Program-made: the position numbers and the translations under genes
Notes under the pieces: model-generated
Seen by the model: only the letters and a program-made list of their open reading frames with translations
Database searches by the model: none
Told to the model about the DNA's origin: nothing
NCBI GenBank assembly: GCA_938048185.1
Contig: CALIVT010000010.1
Coordinates: 1-64,000, forward strand
Direction of reading: 5' to 3'
Length of the DNA stretch: 64,000 bases
Origin: an uncultured Arenicella sp.
Lineage (GTDB): Bacteria > Pseudomonadota > Gammaproteobacteria > Arenicellales > Arenicellaceae
Shown: positions 8,521-17,221 of the stretch, one piece after another
Numbering within the stretch: the stretch's first letter is position 1
Layout: the number at the start of each line of letters is the position of its first letter

Positions 8521-9918
8521 CTAGTTTGCGATTACCTTGATGATTTGATTCAAGCTTAATACATGATTGGCGGACAGGTTATTCCACGTCAATAAGTTCT
8601 TGAGTTGCACGTTGTAGCGTCGAGAAATAGACCACAAGGTGTCCCCGCGGCGCACCCGATGCGTAGATGCGGTTGACGCATCGCTATAAGCCGCTGCGGC
8701 TACGCGGCTAGAATCTGTAAGTTGGCCACGCACCGGTATCAGCAAGTTTCGGCCAGCTCGAATTCGCGTGCTCGTCAAGCCATTGCTTTTTTGAATAGCG
8801 CTGACACTAACTCCGTACTTACGTGCTATGCCACCGAGTGAATCGCCTTGTGCAATGAGGTGGCTCTTAAAATTAACGGACGGTGCGCTGCGAATCGCAA
8901 CTTCGGCATGGTCTACATTGCCTTCAGCGTTTAATGGAATAAGTAGTCTGTGCGGGCCATCTGGCGACGTTGCCCAGCGTTTAAACCCGGCATTCAAATG
9001 GCGCAGGTCGGCTTGGTCTATGCCCGCATCGTCAGCGAACTTCTTTAAGTCAATTTGACCGTTCAACTCAACAATCTTGAAATACGGGCGGCTCGCAATA
9101 TAGGGCAGGCTTACCTTGTATTTTGCTGGGTCGTTGATGATGTTCTTTAGCGCAATCAACTTAGGGATATAACGACGCGTTTCGAGACGCAGCTTTAAAT
9201 CTTTATAGCCGGTGGGCTTGCCCCTAGCCTTATTCGCTTTTATCGCGCGTGATACCGTGCCCGGGCCAGCGTTATAGGCTGCTAAGGTGAGAAACCAATC
9301 GCCGTCGAACATTTTATTAAGTGATGACAAATAGTCTAACGCCGCCTTAGTTGACGCTAACGCGTCGTAACGACCGTCGTACCACCAGTCCTGACGCAAG
9401 CCATAGTAGCGACCGGTCGACGGGATAAACTGCCATAAGCCCCCAGCTCGAGATCTCGACACTGCTTCCGGTTTGTAGGCGCTTTCGACCGCCGGCAATA
9501 ACGCAAGCTCCATCGGTAGCTGACGTTTGTCCAACTCTTCGATAATATGATACAAGAAGGGTGTGGCGCGACTAAACAGGTCTTTGAGGTATGTGCTGTG
9601 AGTCGAATTCCAATGCTCTTGTTGAGCGATATACTTAGACTCTAAATTGGGCAACTCAAAGCCGCGACGCATGCGACCCAGAAGGTCGGTTGGCGTTGGC
9701 GCAATTTGTGTTTCTGTTGGTCCCTGTATGTCGCTTTCAATATCGGCCAAGATGACTTCATTGACTGCCGCATCCGTGTTTTTTTGCGCCGCTGGCGGGT
9801 CAACGATCACGCCGCTTTCTGGTTCGGGCAGCACCGTCACGTCGGGGCGCGAGGGTTTAGAAATACAGGCACTCAAAGTTAACAATGAGAACACAATAAT
9901 TAGGGCTTTAAACTTCAT
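8521..9918 (-). CDS. mltD: Membrane-bound lytic murein transglycosylase D
   Basis: 465 residues. Lipoprotein signal with lipobox LSAC (Cys 18), then a disordered acidic stretch, then an SLT/MltD catalytic domain with the Glu in LPAVESAY, followed by SRAGGLWQFIPSTGRYYGL and TLAAYNAGPGTVSRAI. Two LysM peptidoglycan-binding modules follow (HLIAQGDSLGGIARKYGVS and HRVRRGDTLWSISRRYNV). The enzyme cleaves murein glycan strands to 1,6-anhydro products at the outer membrane. It is divergent from the yafS-like/rnhA/dnaQ cluster, as in E. coli, though gloB is absent from between them. Confidence 0.92.
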   Translation of the reverse strand: MKFKALIIVFSLLTLSACISKPSRPDVTVLPEPESGVIVDPPAAQKNTDAAVNEVILADIESDIQGPTETQIAPTPTDLLGRMRRGFELPNLESKYIAQQEHWNSTHSTYLKDLFSRATPFLYHIIEELDKRQLPMELALLPAVESAYKPEAVSRSRAGGLWQFIPSTGRYYGLRQDWWYDGRYDALASTKAALDYLSSLNKMFDGDWFLTLAAYNAGPGTVSRAIKANKARGKPTGYKDLKLRLETRRYIPKLIALKNIINDPAKYKVSLPYIASRPYFKIVELNGQIDLKKFADDAGIDQADLRHLNAGFKRWATSPDGPHRLLIPLNAEGNVDHAEVAIRSAPSVNFKSHLIAQGDSLGGIARKYGVSVSAIQKSNGLTSTRIRAGRNLLIPVRGQLTDSSRVAAAAYSDASTASTHRVRRGDTLWSISRRYNVQLKNLLTWNNLSANHVLSLNQIIKVIAN

Positions 9919-10094
9919 CGGCGAATAGTAATGAGCTGCTCATGTGTCGTCAATGTGTTGTTCTGACATTTCATGTAAGATAGGTGAACTTTTATCGTGT
10001 GGCAACCAGCCAATTGATAGTCAATTGACTAGTTGTTACTGGTTAATAATCTATTTAAGCATCTTAACCACGAAAACCTGTCGACGTACGCTTT

Positions 10095-10847
10095 GTGAAT
10101 CAGCCAATTATTACAAGCCAAGACTGGCATAGTAGTGAGTATGCGGCGCGGTATTTTAGCTGCGAGCGACCGTACTTAGCCACGGGGTTGCGTCAAGCGA
10201 TCGGGCCGAGTGTGTTACAGATTGGCGAGTATCTCGAGCAGTCAGTAGTCGCAGAGCTAGACCTACCGTTTTTGGTACGCTCTCGGTGCGAACAAGGTGA
10301 GTCCGCTGACCTGATTGCTGACCCTGCTTTTTTACCCTTCGAACCTGACTCTTTCGCTGCGATAGTGTTGCCGCATGTACTCGAAGGTCATCAATTACCG
10401 CATCAGGTTTTGCGTGAGGCTCATCGAGTACTCATGTCCGAAGGGCATATTGTCATCACCGGCTTTAACCCACTTAGTTTAATGGGCGCGCAGCGATTAT
10501 TGCGCCCGAAAGCTGTGTGTAACGGGCGCTATTATACCGTCAAGCGCGTTACAGACTGGCTGCAGTTATTAGGCTTAGAGGTGGTTGCAAGTTCCACATT
10601 TCAATACGCACCGTTGTTTAAAAGCAATCGGCTCAGGAATACCTTTCATTTTCTTGAGGCCATAGGCGAGCGCTGGTTGCCGATGACCGGCGGTGGTTAT
10701 ATGATCACCGCCAAGAAACGAGAAGCCAGCGGTACTCTTGTCGGTAGAGTTCGATTTAAAGCCGCTAAGCGTAAACTTGTTAGGGCGTCTGCGTCTGCGA
10801 AGTCCGCTAGTGACCGGTCGAGCAGCACATCAAATGAAGCCTCATAA
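10095..10847 (+). CDS. yafS: YafS-like SAM-dependent methyltransferase
   Basis: 250 residues from a GTG start. A reduced class I methyltransferase domain: VLQIGEYLEQS replaces the usual glycine-rich motif, SADLIADPAFLPFEPDSF and IVLPHVLEGHQLPHQVLREAHRVL match motifs of the UbiE/YafS group, and HIVITGFNPLSLMGA follows. The basic, Ser-rich last 40 residues look disordered. The position between mltD and rnhA-dnaQ equals that of yafS in E. coli. The substrate is unknown. Confidence 0.72.
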   Translation: MNQPIITSQDWHSSEYAARYFSCERPYLATGLRQAIGPSVLQIGEYLEQSVVAELDLPFLVRSRCEQGESADLIADPAFLPFEPDSFAAIVLPHVLEGHQLPHQVLREAHRVLMSEGHIVITGFNPLSLMGAQRLLRPKAVCNGRYYTVKRVTDWLQLLGLEVVASSTFQYAPLFKSNRLRNTFHFLEAIGERWLPMTGGGYMITAKKREASGTLVGRVRFKAAKRKLVRASASAKSASDRSSSTSNEAS

Positions 10848-10900
10848 GCGCGTATATGGTTTGACTGCTGGGTTGAGTTGCCCGGCACAACGACGGCGAT

Positions 10901-10941
10901 ACCCGAATTAGCGATAGTGAAACCTGAATTAGCGATAGTGA
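10901..10941. repeat. Two-copy 20-bp tandem repeat before rnhA
   Basis: Units at 10901-10920 and 10922-10941 differ at one base. The core is GAATTAGCGATAGTGA. They end 10 bases before the rnhA start, so rnhA's ribosome-site region has been partly built by duplication. Confidence 0.85.
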
Positions 10942-10951
10942 TATAAGCAGC

Positions 10952-11395
10952 GTGAGCAAACAATTAGAAATTTATACCGACGGCGCGTGTCGTGGCAACC
11001 CCGGTCCCGGAGGGTGGGGCGCCTTGTTAATTTATGGTGGTGAGCGCAAGGAGATTTGCGGTGGTGAGCACAACACGACCAACAACCGTATGGAGTTGTC
11101 AGCGGCTATTGAGGCTCTAGCGTCGTTAAAACGCAGTTGTGAGCTAACGCTCTATACCGATTCGCAATACGTCATGAAAGGCATGCAAGAGTGGATTAAA
11201 AATTGGAAGGCTCGTGGCTGGAAAACTGCCGCTAAACAACCGGTCAAAAATGCTGATTTATGGAAGGCCTTGGACGAACAAGTTGCACGCCATACCGTAA
11301 ACTGGGTGTGGGTTAAGGGGCACGCTGGTAACGAGGGCAATGAGCTAGCCGACCAACTAGCAAACCGTGGTATTGACGAGCTGGGTGATGAATAA
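10952..11395 (+). CDS. rnhA: Ribonuclease HI
   Basis: 147 residues from GTG. All four catalytic acids are present: Asp in [16 protein letters not shown], Glu in [12 protein letters not shown], Asp in LYTDSQYV and the C-terminal Asp in NELADQLAN, with the basic handle [11 protein letters not shown]. It degrades RNA in RNA-DNA hybrids. The stop codon is followed directly by the dnaQ ATG, consistent with translational coupling. The order rnhA-dnaQ is conserved in gammaproteobacteria (divergent in E. coli, here co-directional). Confidence 0.96.
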   Translation: MSKQLEIYTDGACRGNPGPGGWGALLIYGGERKEICGGEHNTTNNRMELSAAIEALASLKRSCELTLYTDSQYVMKGMQEWIKNWKARGWKTAAKQPVKNADLWKALDEQVARHTVNWVWVKGHAGNEGNELADQLANRGIDELGDE

Positions 11396-12136
11396 ATGAG
11401 TGATAAGTACGAACGACAAATAGTGCTCGACACTGAGACAACCGGTCTTGAGCACCGACAAGGGCATCGAATTATTGAGATAGGCTGTGTCGAACTTATT
11501 AACCGTAAGCTCACGGGTAATAACTTTCATCAATACATCAACCCTGATCGCGAAATCGATCAGGGGGCAATGGAAGTCCACGGGATTACTAACGAATTTT
11601 TGGCGGACAAACCCTTTTTCGCGGACGTTGGCGCACCAATGATGGAGTACCTAAGCGGGGCCGAGTTAATTATTCATAACGCCGCGTTTGACGTCGGCTT
11701 CTTAGATGCAGAGCTCGAACGACTGGACCCTAATTTACCGAAAATTGCGGCTGTGTGTGGTGTGCATGACACGCTATTGCAGGCTAGAAAAATGTTTCCG
11801 GGGCAACGTAATGATCTAGACTCGTTATGCCGGCGCTTTGAGATCAACAATAGTCATCGCGAATTACACGGCGCACTGCTTGATGCTGAAATACTTGCCG
11901 ACGTCTATCTGATCATGACTGGCGGCCAAGCCTCGCTTTCTCTCGATGCGTCAAGCGATAATTCTTCGCAAGGCTCATCTGCGCGACAAAATGTAAATTT
12001 TTCTGAGTTGGCCCTTCCTTTGGTTGCGCCAACCAGCGCAGAACAGCAAAATCATGTAGAATGGCTGGCTCGGTTAGACGAAAAAGCCGATGGCCAATGC
12101 GTTTGGTCGCGCCTCAACGGCGACTCACCGCATTAG
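11396..12136 (+). CDS. dnaQ: DNA polymerase III epsilon subunit (proofreading exonuclease)
   Basis: 246 residues, DEDDh exonuclease. ExoI is LDTETTG, the HRIIEIG and MEVHGIT segments follow, ExoII is IIHNAAFDVGFLDAEL, and ExoIII is HRELHGALLDAEILADVY. The C-terminal region after about residue 185 (Ser/Gln linker then HVEWLARLDEKA) matches the polymerase-alpha-binding tail of the family. The start codon abuts the rnhA stop. Its role is 3'-5' proofreading in the replicative core. Confidence 0.95.
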   Translation: MSDKYERQIVLDTETTGLEHRQGHRIIEIGCVELINRKLTGNNFHQYINPDREIDQGAMEVHGITNEFLADKPFFADVGAPMMEYLSGAELIIHNAAFDVGFLDAELERLDPNLPKIAAVCGVHDTLLQARKMFPGQRNDLDSLCRRFEINNSHRELHGALLDAEILADVYLIMTGGQASLSLDASSDNSSQGSSARQNVNFSELALPLVAPTSAEQQNHVEWLARLDEKADGQCVWSRLNGDSPH

Positions 12137-12212
12137 CGCCTTATCTCTAGAATTTTCAGGGCGTCGCGTATTCAAGGTTCAATGTTTTTCGATGGGTGTA
12201 TTTTGCTTAGGG

Positions 12213-12290
12213 TTTTTATCTAAGCGTTTTTATCTAAGCGTTTTTTTGCTATAGCCCCAGTTTTCTTGAGACGGCCTATTTTCTTGAGAC
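12213..12290. repeat. Short direct duplications in the dnaQ-pentapeptide spacer
   Basis: Two tandem 14-bp units TTTTTATCTAAGCG (12213-12226, 12227-12240) and two copies of TTTTCTTGAGAC (12261-12272, 12279-12290). The 265-base spacer has no reading frame of note. Confidence 0.8.
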
Positions 12291-12401
12291 CGCGTATGCG
12301 ATGGCTTCTATAATTGTGCTGCTGCTACACGCTAACCAGTTTCAAACGTCTGAGAGTAGGCTGATGACTCACACTAACGGGTATTTATTAGACACACCGC
12401 A

Positions 12402-13406
12402 ATGAGCGACGCATCTGTCATAAAAAAACTATCTGGTTACGACCTATCAGGTTATAGCTTGATGGGCAGTGATCTTAGTGGTGCTAAATTAGCGCAGGCT
12501 AAGTTGCGGGGTGCCAATCTGGCCGGTGCAGACCTGTCTAACGCTGATCTAAGTGAAGCTGATTTGACCGGGGCAGACTTGTCTGGTGCAGACTTGTATC
12601 AAGCGAAACTTGCTGGCGCTAAGCTCAACGGCGCGAATTTAGGGCATTGTGATGCTACCTCTGCGAATTTCTTTGAAGCGACATTGACGGGCGCCAGGTT
12701 GGTCGCCGCTAAGCTACCCAGTGCTAATTTTAAAAACTCAAAGCTCTCTGGTGCCGATTTCAGCGATTGCGACTTGTCCGATGCTGACTTCGGTCACGCC
12801 CAGATTAGCGGCTCGATATTTCAGCGCACGAACCTAACTAATGCCAACTTTAGTGATAGCAAGTTGTTTGGAGCAAACCTCCAAGACGCAAATCTAAGCA
12901 ACACTCAGTTTCGCAATGCGGATTTAAATTCAGTGCGCTTGCGCGGCGCTAAGTTAGAAAACGCGGACCTAGTAAACGCAAGCATGTTTAACGCCGATTT
13001 AGCCAATGCCAGCCTGTTGAACAGTAATTTTGAAACAGCCAATCTGCGTTCAACCAGCATGACCGGAGCAAGCCTGGAAAAAGCTATTTTTGATGGCGCC
13101 AATTTGTCGCACAGCCGTTTGAGCCGTGCCAATCTGTCGGGAGCGTCCTTAGAAGAGAGTAACCTTTGGTCTGCGCGAGTGTCGGGCAGTGTATTTACGA
13201 AGGCGAATGTAAAAGCAGCGAATTTAATGGCAACCGGGTTGAGTAAGAAATTTGCTCTGGATGAGTTTCCTGACCTGAAGTTTTCTAATCGAACAACGTG
13301 GGATGACGAGCTAATAAAGCGTCACAATGTGTCTCGTGCGCACGCCGAGCATATTCAAAAGGAAGTGAGTAAGAAAGGGTTTTTCTCGCGGCTCTTTTCT
13401 CGCTGA
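12402..13406 (+). CDS. Pentapeptide-repeat protein
   Basis: 334 residues. From about residue 12 to 285 the protein is continuous A-[DN]-L-x-x pentapeptides (for example SGADLYQAKLAGAKLNGANL), predicting a right-handed quadrilateral beta-helix about 13-14 coils long. No signal peptide is seen, so it is probably cytosolic. The C-terminal 45 residues are a charged helical segment ending KKGFFSRLFSR. Some such proteins mimic DNA and protect gyrase, but nothing here shows the target. The last codons are the first unit of the 3' minisatellite, so the C-terminus may have been altered by repeat expansion. Confidence 0.9.
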   Translation: MSDASVIKKLSGYDLSGYSLMGSDLSGAKLAQAKLRGANLAGADLSNADLSEADLTGADLSGADLYQAKLAGAKLNGANLGHCDATSANFFEATLTGARLVAAKLPSANFKNSKLSGADFSDCDLSDADFGHAQISGSIFQRTNLTNANFSDSKLFGANLQDANLSNTQFRNADLNSVRLRGAKLENADLVNASMFNADLANASLLNSNFETANLRSTSMTGASLEKAIFDGANLSHSRLSRANLSGASLEESNLWSARVSGSVFTKANVKAANLMATGLSKKFALDEFPDLKFSNRTTWDDELIKRHNVSRAHAEHIQKEVSKKGFFSRLFSR

Positions 13407-13548
13407 GGCTCTTTTCTCGCTGAGGCTCTTTTCTCGCTGAGGGCTCTTTTCTCGCTGAGGGCTCTTTTCTCGCTGAGGGCTCTTTTCTCGCTGAGGGCTC
13501 TTACCTAGCTGAGGGCTCTTACCTAGCTGAGGGCTCTTACCTAGCTGA
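13390..13548 (+). repeat. Minisatellite of 17-18 bp units at the 3' end of the pentapeptide gene
   Basis: Nine head-to-tail units. Units 1-3 are 17 bp (GGCTCTTTTCTCGCTGA), units 4-6 are 18 bp with an extra G, and units 7-9 are a variant (CTTACCTAGCTGA). A degenerate tenth unit begins at 13549. Unit 1 contains the stop codon and last codons of the upstream gene, so the array is a tandem copy of the gene end. Variant blocks indicate stepwise expansion. Confidence 0.95.
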
Positions 13549-13693
13549 AGGTTCTTTTAGCTAATAACCTCTTTCTCTGGCGACGTGGCTGGTCTGGTTT
13601 TTATCCTTAATCGATTTAGCTGCTTTGGCGACTACTATCTAGGCTTGTGCCTAATCCGTCGGCTTAGTTTACGTCTTTACTGTCTTAAAATAG

Positions 13694-13720
13694 AAGGGGC
13701 TCGGATGAGCCGAACCCCTT
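13694..13720 (-). terminator. Probable terminator of nhaB
   Basis: 11-bp stem with one mismatch (13694-13704 with 13710-13720, arm AAGGGGCTCGG), 5-base loop. On the minus strand it is followed by CTATTTTAAG, a weak T tract. It lies 14 bases past the nhaB stop. The 145 bases between it and the minisatellite hold nothing recognisable. Confidence 0.6.
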
Positions 13721-13733
13721 AATAATCAAAAGC

Positions 13734-15236
13734 TTAGAATGCGACCATGATCGCTGCGCCGCCTACGATGCTTAATACAATGGTGTATGGTAGCGCCATC
13801 ACTACCATTTTCATGTACGACAAGCGTATTAATGGCGCAAGCGCTGATGTTAGCAAGAACAGGAACGCTGCTTGACCGTTCGGTGTTGCAACACTGGGTA
13901 AGTTGGTGCCGGTATTGATCGCGATTGCCATCACCTCAAAATGTTCACGGCTAATAGCGCCGTTCTTCAAGGCTGCGGCCATTTCGTTTATATACACCGT
14001 TGCCACAAAGACATTGTCACTGATCATCGATAATATCCCGTTCGCCGCGAACATCATGATGGGTTGGCTGTCGATTGGCATGCTCAATACAAATTGCGTA
14101 ACTGGCTCGAAAAGGTGCTGTTCATGGATCACTGAAACGATTGCGAAAAATACGACTAGCAGCGCGGTAAACGGCAGGGCCTCTTCAAACGCATGTCCGA
14201 TTTTGTGTTCTTCAACGACCCCGTTGAAGGCGGTTAGTAACACAATGATCATCAGCCCGATTAGGCCAACTTCAGCGACGTGCAGCGCTAACGAAGCCAC
14301 CAGTACTAAGCCAATCAGGGCTTGCATAATTAGTTGAGCTTTATCCCTGCCATTGCGTTTGCTTTCTTGCTCAGCGTCAAATTCTGACAATACTGAGCGT
14401 ACTTCGTCGGGAAGTTTACCGCCGTAGCCAAATATTCCGGTAATCTCTAGAGCAATACAGGTAAGCAACCCCGCTACAAATACTGGCATGGTCACAGGCG
14501 CCATACGCAAGAAGAACTCAATGAACTGCCAACCGGCTTTTTCAGCAATCAATAAATTTTGAGGCTCGCCGACCAGTGTGCAGACACCGCCTAAGGCCGT
14601 CCCCACCGCGCCGTGCATGATCAAGCTACGAAGGAACTTGCGAAAATTATCAAGGTCTTCGCGCTTGTACTCATGAACACCATCGTCGCCTGAGTGGTCA
14701 TGGTCTTCGCTAAATTTTTTGCCGGATGCAACTTTATGATAAACGCCGTAAAAGCCGACACCAATGCTAATCAAGACTGCGGTTACCGTTAACGCATCTA
14801 GAAAGGCTGACAGAACTGCGCCCGCAAAGCTGAATAAGAATGAGAGTAGTATCTTATTTTTGACGTTAATCAGAATCTTACTAAAGGTGTACAGCAGTAA
14901 CTCGCGCATAAAGTGAATGCCCGCGACCATAAACACTAAAAGCAGAATCACTTTCAATTGACCTTCGACTTCGTGGTAAACCATCTCTGGCGAGGTCATG
15001 CCAATTGCAACCGCCTGAATAGCGAGCAAGCCGCCAGGTTGTAATGGATAGCACTTTAACGCCATTGCCAAAGTGAAAATGAATTCGCCAACCAATACCC
15101 AACCAGCCAAAAAGTGCAGACCCGAGAACCAAATGATTGGATTGATAATAAGAAACGCGATAATTACGTTCTTGTACCAGTCGGCAGAACTACCCAAGAA
15201 ATTTTCACGGTACGAACTAAAGGTCATTGATGACAT
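13734..15236 (-). CDS. nhaB: Na+/H+ antiporter NhaB
   Basis: 500 residues, close to the 513 of E. coli NhaB, and strongly matching it in segments such as [62 protein letters not shown] and [18 protein letters not shown]. About 11-12 membrane helices are predicted, with a charged His/Asp-rich loop ([11 protein letters not shown]). It exports Na+ in exchange for protons and fits a salt-exposed habitat. The chosen ATG has AGGAGG 10 bases upstream (15245-15250). It is monocistronic. Confidence 0.95.
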   Translation of the reverse strand: MSSMTFSSYRENFLGSSADWYKNVIIAFLIINPIIWFSGLHFLAGWVLVGEFIFTLAMALKCYPLQPGGLLAIQAVAIGMTSPEMVYHEVEGQLKVILLLVFMVAGIHFMRELLLYTFSKILINVKNKILLSFLFSFAGAVLSAFLDALTVTAVLISIGVGFYGVYHKVASGKKFSEDHDHSGDDGVHEYKREDLDNFRKFLRSLIMHGAVGTALGGVCTLVGEPQNLLIAEKAGWQFIEFFLRMAPVTMPVFVAGLLTCIALEITGIFGYGGKLPDEVRSVLSEFDAEQESKRNGRDKAQLIMQALIGLVLVASLALHVAEVGLIGLMIIVLLTAFNGVVEEHKIGHAFEEALPFTALLVVFFAIVSVIHEQHLFEPVTQFVLSMPIDSQPIMMFAANGILSMISDNVFVATVYINEMAAALKNGAISREHFEVMAIAINTGTNLPSVATPNGQAAFLFLLTSALAPLIRLSYMKMVVMALPYTIVLSIVGGAAIMVAF

Positions 15237-15481
15237 ATTGGTGGTGCCTCCTAGGGCATGATCGTATTATTAGCTATTATTTTTGCTGTTGCTCGCTAAG
15301 CGGAGCTGGCTAGCAAACACCTTCTTGTATAACTGGCGTAATAATAGCAACGTGGCTATAGAGCTACAATCTTTATCGGCCAGCAGGGCGGATCATTCAA
15401 GCCCTAAAAGCGTGAATCAAAAGGGTCTTTAGCAAACGCATTCGTCTGTAATGAAAATTCAAAAAAATCTTAATTTAGTGC

Positions 15482-15510
15482 TTGACCAAATTCGCCTCTG
15501 CGCGTATCTT
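15482..15510 (+). promoter_or_regulatory. Sigma-70-type promoter of the tRNA-Ala/tRNA-Glu unit
   Basis: TTGACC at 15482-15487, 17-base spacer, TATCTT at 15505-15510, followed by a GC-rich discriminator (ACGCGC) typical of stringently controlled stable-RNA promoters. The predicted start lies about 12-15 bases before tRNA-Ala. The rest of the 293-base nhaB-tRNA spacer shows nothing else. Confidence 0.75.
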
Positions 15511-15529
15511 ACGCGCTCCTTCGAGGTCT

Positions 15530-15605
15530 GGGGCTATAGCTCAGCTGGGAGAGCGCTACACTGGCAGTGTAGAGGTCGGCGGTTCGATCCCGCCTAGCTC
15601 CACCA
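15530..15605 (+). tRNA. tRNA-Ala(GGC)
   Basis: 76 bases including an encoded CCA. Acceptor GGGGCTA pairs with TAGCTCC and contains the G3-T70 wobble that defines alanine tRNAs. D-arm GCTCAGCTGGGAGAGC, anticodon loop CTGGCAG giving anticodon GGC, T-loop GGTTCGATCC. Confidence 0.97.
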
Positions 15606-15746
15606 TTTATTCGCGGAGTTCGCTTTGCGAACGGAAGCTTAGCTTCCCGCGTTGAAAACTCTAAAGTTAGAGTGCTCAACGTGAGAGGTGACTCAGACCA
15701 CAGGTGAAAGTGAAGGAACCGGTTTGCCGAAACGTAAACCATAGAC
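15606..15746 (+). other. Hairpin-rich spacer between the two tRNA genes
   Basis: 141 bases with consecutive perfect hairpins: GTTCGC-ttt-GCGAAC, GGAAGC-tta-GCTTCC and ACTCTAA-ag-TTAGAGT. They would fold in the tRNA precursor and may mark processing sites. Confidence 0.6.
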
Positions 15747-15822
15747 GTCCCCATCGTCTAGAGGCCTAGGACACCGCCCTTTCACGGCGGTAACAGGGGT
15801 TCGAATCCCCTTGGGGACGCCA
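15747..15822 (+). tRNA. tRNA-Glu(TTC)
   Basis: 76 bases with encoded CCA. Acceptor GTCCCCA/TGGGGAC, anticodon stem CCGCC/GGCGG with loop CTTTCAC giving anticodon TTC, T-loop GGTTCGAATCC. Probably co-transcribed with tRNA-Ala. Confidence 0.97.
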
Positions 15823-15860
15823 ATAAAAAAGCCTTGCTCGTAGAGCAGGGCTTTTTTATT
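15822..15860 (+). terminator. Terminator after tRNA-Glu
   Basis: 18-bp stem with one G-T pair (15822-15839 with 15843-15860), core GCCTTGCTC-gta-GAGCAGGGC, then a T6 run. It starts at the last base of the tRNA. A partial second copy, AGGGCTTTTTTATTGGT, recurs at about 16014-16031. Confidence 0.9.
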
Positions 15861-15892
15861 GGTTTTCGCAAGTGATTTGGTAGGGACCCCGC

Positions 15893-16133
15893 GGTTCGAC
15901 AAAATCGTCGGGAACGATTTTGGATGGCCGTAGGCCAGCCGCGAAGCGGTTCGTATCAGGAAGATACGAACAATCCCCTCTATGTGTATTTCAAATAGTT
16001 GGCCTAAAAGCAGTAGGGCTTTTTTATTGGTACTTTCTAACTGGCATGGCACTAACTGGCATGGCACGAAGCCCACGGTTCGAAAAAAATGCTCGGCGCA
16101 ATTTTTAACAGCCGAAGGCTGCCCGAAGGGAGA
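15893..16133 (+). repeat. Field of small hairpins and a 15-bp duplication downstream of tRNA-Glu
   Basis: Non-coding. Successive inverted repeats, several with GAA or GTA triloops: AAAATCGT..ACGATTTT, GGCC-gta-GGCC, CCGC-gaa-GCGG, TTCGTATC..GATACGAA, AGCC-gaa-GGCT, CCC-gaa-GGG. At 16037-16066 a 15-bp unit CTAACTGGCATGGCA is duplicated in tandem. The 16169-16287 remainder leads to the next gene, which has GAGGAATT before its ATG. Confidence 0.7.
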
Positions 16134-16168
16134 GACGAGCAATCCATGTGCTTAACGATGGTTTTAAA
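16134..16168 (+). repeat. Left copy of a 35-bp direct repeat bounding the S8/I9-like block
   Basis: Matches 21203-21237 at 34 of 35 positions, with 28 consecutive identical bases starting AATCCATGTGCTTAACGATG. It lies 311 bases past tRNA-Glu. No integrase gene is adjacent. Confidence 0.9.
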
Positions 16169-16287
16169 GATCCACGAATTGCAGTTGTTAGACATATTGG
16201 AATCTTCACCGTTGCGTTTTTTGCTCAAGATACGAGATACTTTGGTTTCAGGAACAAGTAAAAAACATTCATTAGGTACGAGGAATT

Positions 16288-17199
16288 ATGGAGTTAGTAA
16301 AAAGGATTGCGCTCTGCCTTATAGGTGTGGCGATTAGTTTTAGTGTGGTAGCTCAGGAAAAGAGAGTTAATTTTCAACAGAAGTTAATGCTTCAAGAGAA
16401 ACAAGAGCGTGAACAAGTAAAGCAGATGATTGAATCGCTTTCAGATGAAGATTACCGATCATATTTGAATGGTCGGCTCTCGCAATTAATGAAATCGGCA
16501 GCTACTAATAGAGCTACCGTTATTGTAGATGTTACAGATATGCAAACTTCTACAACAGCTTTAAAAAAATCGTCTGAAGTATTGCTCGGCGCTATGAAAC
16601 TCAAATCGATAATGGCCCAAGAGCCGCTAGCCAAAAACAAGCGCGCTGGCAATCCAAATTTCGATATGACTATTACCAATAAGCAGTGGGAGTTTTCAAA
16701 TAAGGCTGGGAGCCAGCAATTTGAACAACTTAATATTGAACTTGGCGGTGGTGCGGCAGAAACGTTACTCAACAATGCTGATGTCAAGGATGTTTTTATC
16801 ACCACCGGTTCGCAATTTGGAAGCAAGTACTCGGCAATTAACACTGAGCTGGGTAGGTTTTACCCGCCGGTTGTCGCTAAAACCTACGATGAAGATTTTC
16901 TACGTAAAGGTTATTTAGAAGACTTGTTAATCGCGTTGGAACAAAAAAAGGTTATGCGCATAAACGTTACTCTAAAAGGTGACCCCAAGACCGATACTTT
17001 ATCGGACGAAGACTACATCAAGGGTGAACAACTCACAGAAGAGGTGTTGAGCGACTTAAACCTTGATGACTACAAGGTAAGATCGAAAGGTCCATATGGT
17101 TTTTTTATTGTCGGAGGCAAAAAGGTTGTCGAGCAACTTAGCCAAGACTATCGGGTGGATATGATTTCTGAGAAAACGGCGACTTTGATACTTAATTAG
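16288..17199 (+). CDS. Secreted protein with possible tandem I9-propeptide-like domains
   Basis: 303 residues. Signal peptide to about residue 22 (SFSVVA/QEK), then a charged coiled-coil-like helix (LMLQEKQEREQVKQMIESL). Two segments have the strand-helix-strand-helix-strand rhythm of peptidase-inhibitor I9 folds: about 70-175 (RATVIVDVTD ... LGGGAAETLLNNADVKDVFI) and about 225-303 (KVMRINVTLKG ... GFFIVGGKKVVEQLSQDYRV). I did not recognise a named family; the I9 reading is inference. A remnant S8 peptidase gene starts 22 bases downstream, and the same arrangement recurs at 17686-21211, which suggests that this protein once served as foldase or inhibitor for that peptidase. Confidence 0.6.
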   Translation: MELVKRIALCLIGVAISFSVVAQEKRVNFQQKLMLQEKQEREQVKQMIESLSDEDYRSYLNGRLSQLMKSAATNRATVIVDVTDMQTSTTALKKSSEVLLGAMKLKSIMAQEPLAKNKRAGNPNFDMTITNKQWEFSNKAGSQQFEQLNIELGGGAAETLLNNADVKDVFITTGSQFGSKYSAINTELGRFYPPVVAKTYDEDFLRKGYLEDLLIALEQKKVMRINVTLKGDPKTDTLSDEDYIKGEQLTEEVLSDLNLDDYKVRSKGPYGFFIVGGKKVVEQLSQDYRVDMISEKTATLILN

Positions 17200-17221
17200 A
17201 ACATTAAAATGAGACACAAGG

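Noticed and set aside
13390-13548. CRISPR-like regular repeat
   Set aside because: Units are contiguous without spacers, no cas genes are near, and the repeat is a copy of a gene end.
15509-16142. Minus-strand frames over the tRNAs reading RRDRTADLYTAS and KGIRTPVTAVKGRCP
   Set aside because: These are the well-known spurious antisense translations of tRNA-Ala and tRNA-Glu; they cover the tRNA genes exactly.
15747-16168. Integration site in the tRNA-Glu 3' end
   Set aside because: The tRNA 3' sequence is not duplicated downstream; the 35-bp repeat starts 311 bases away and no integrase was found.
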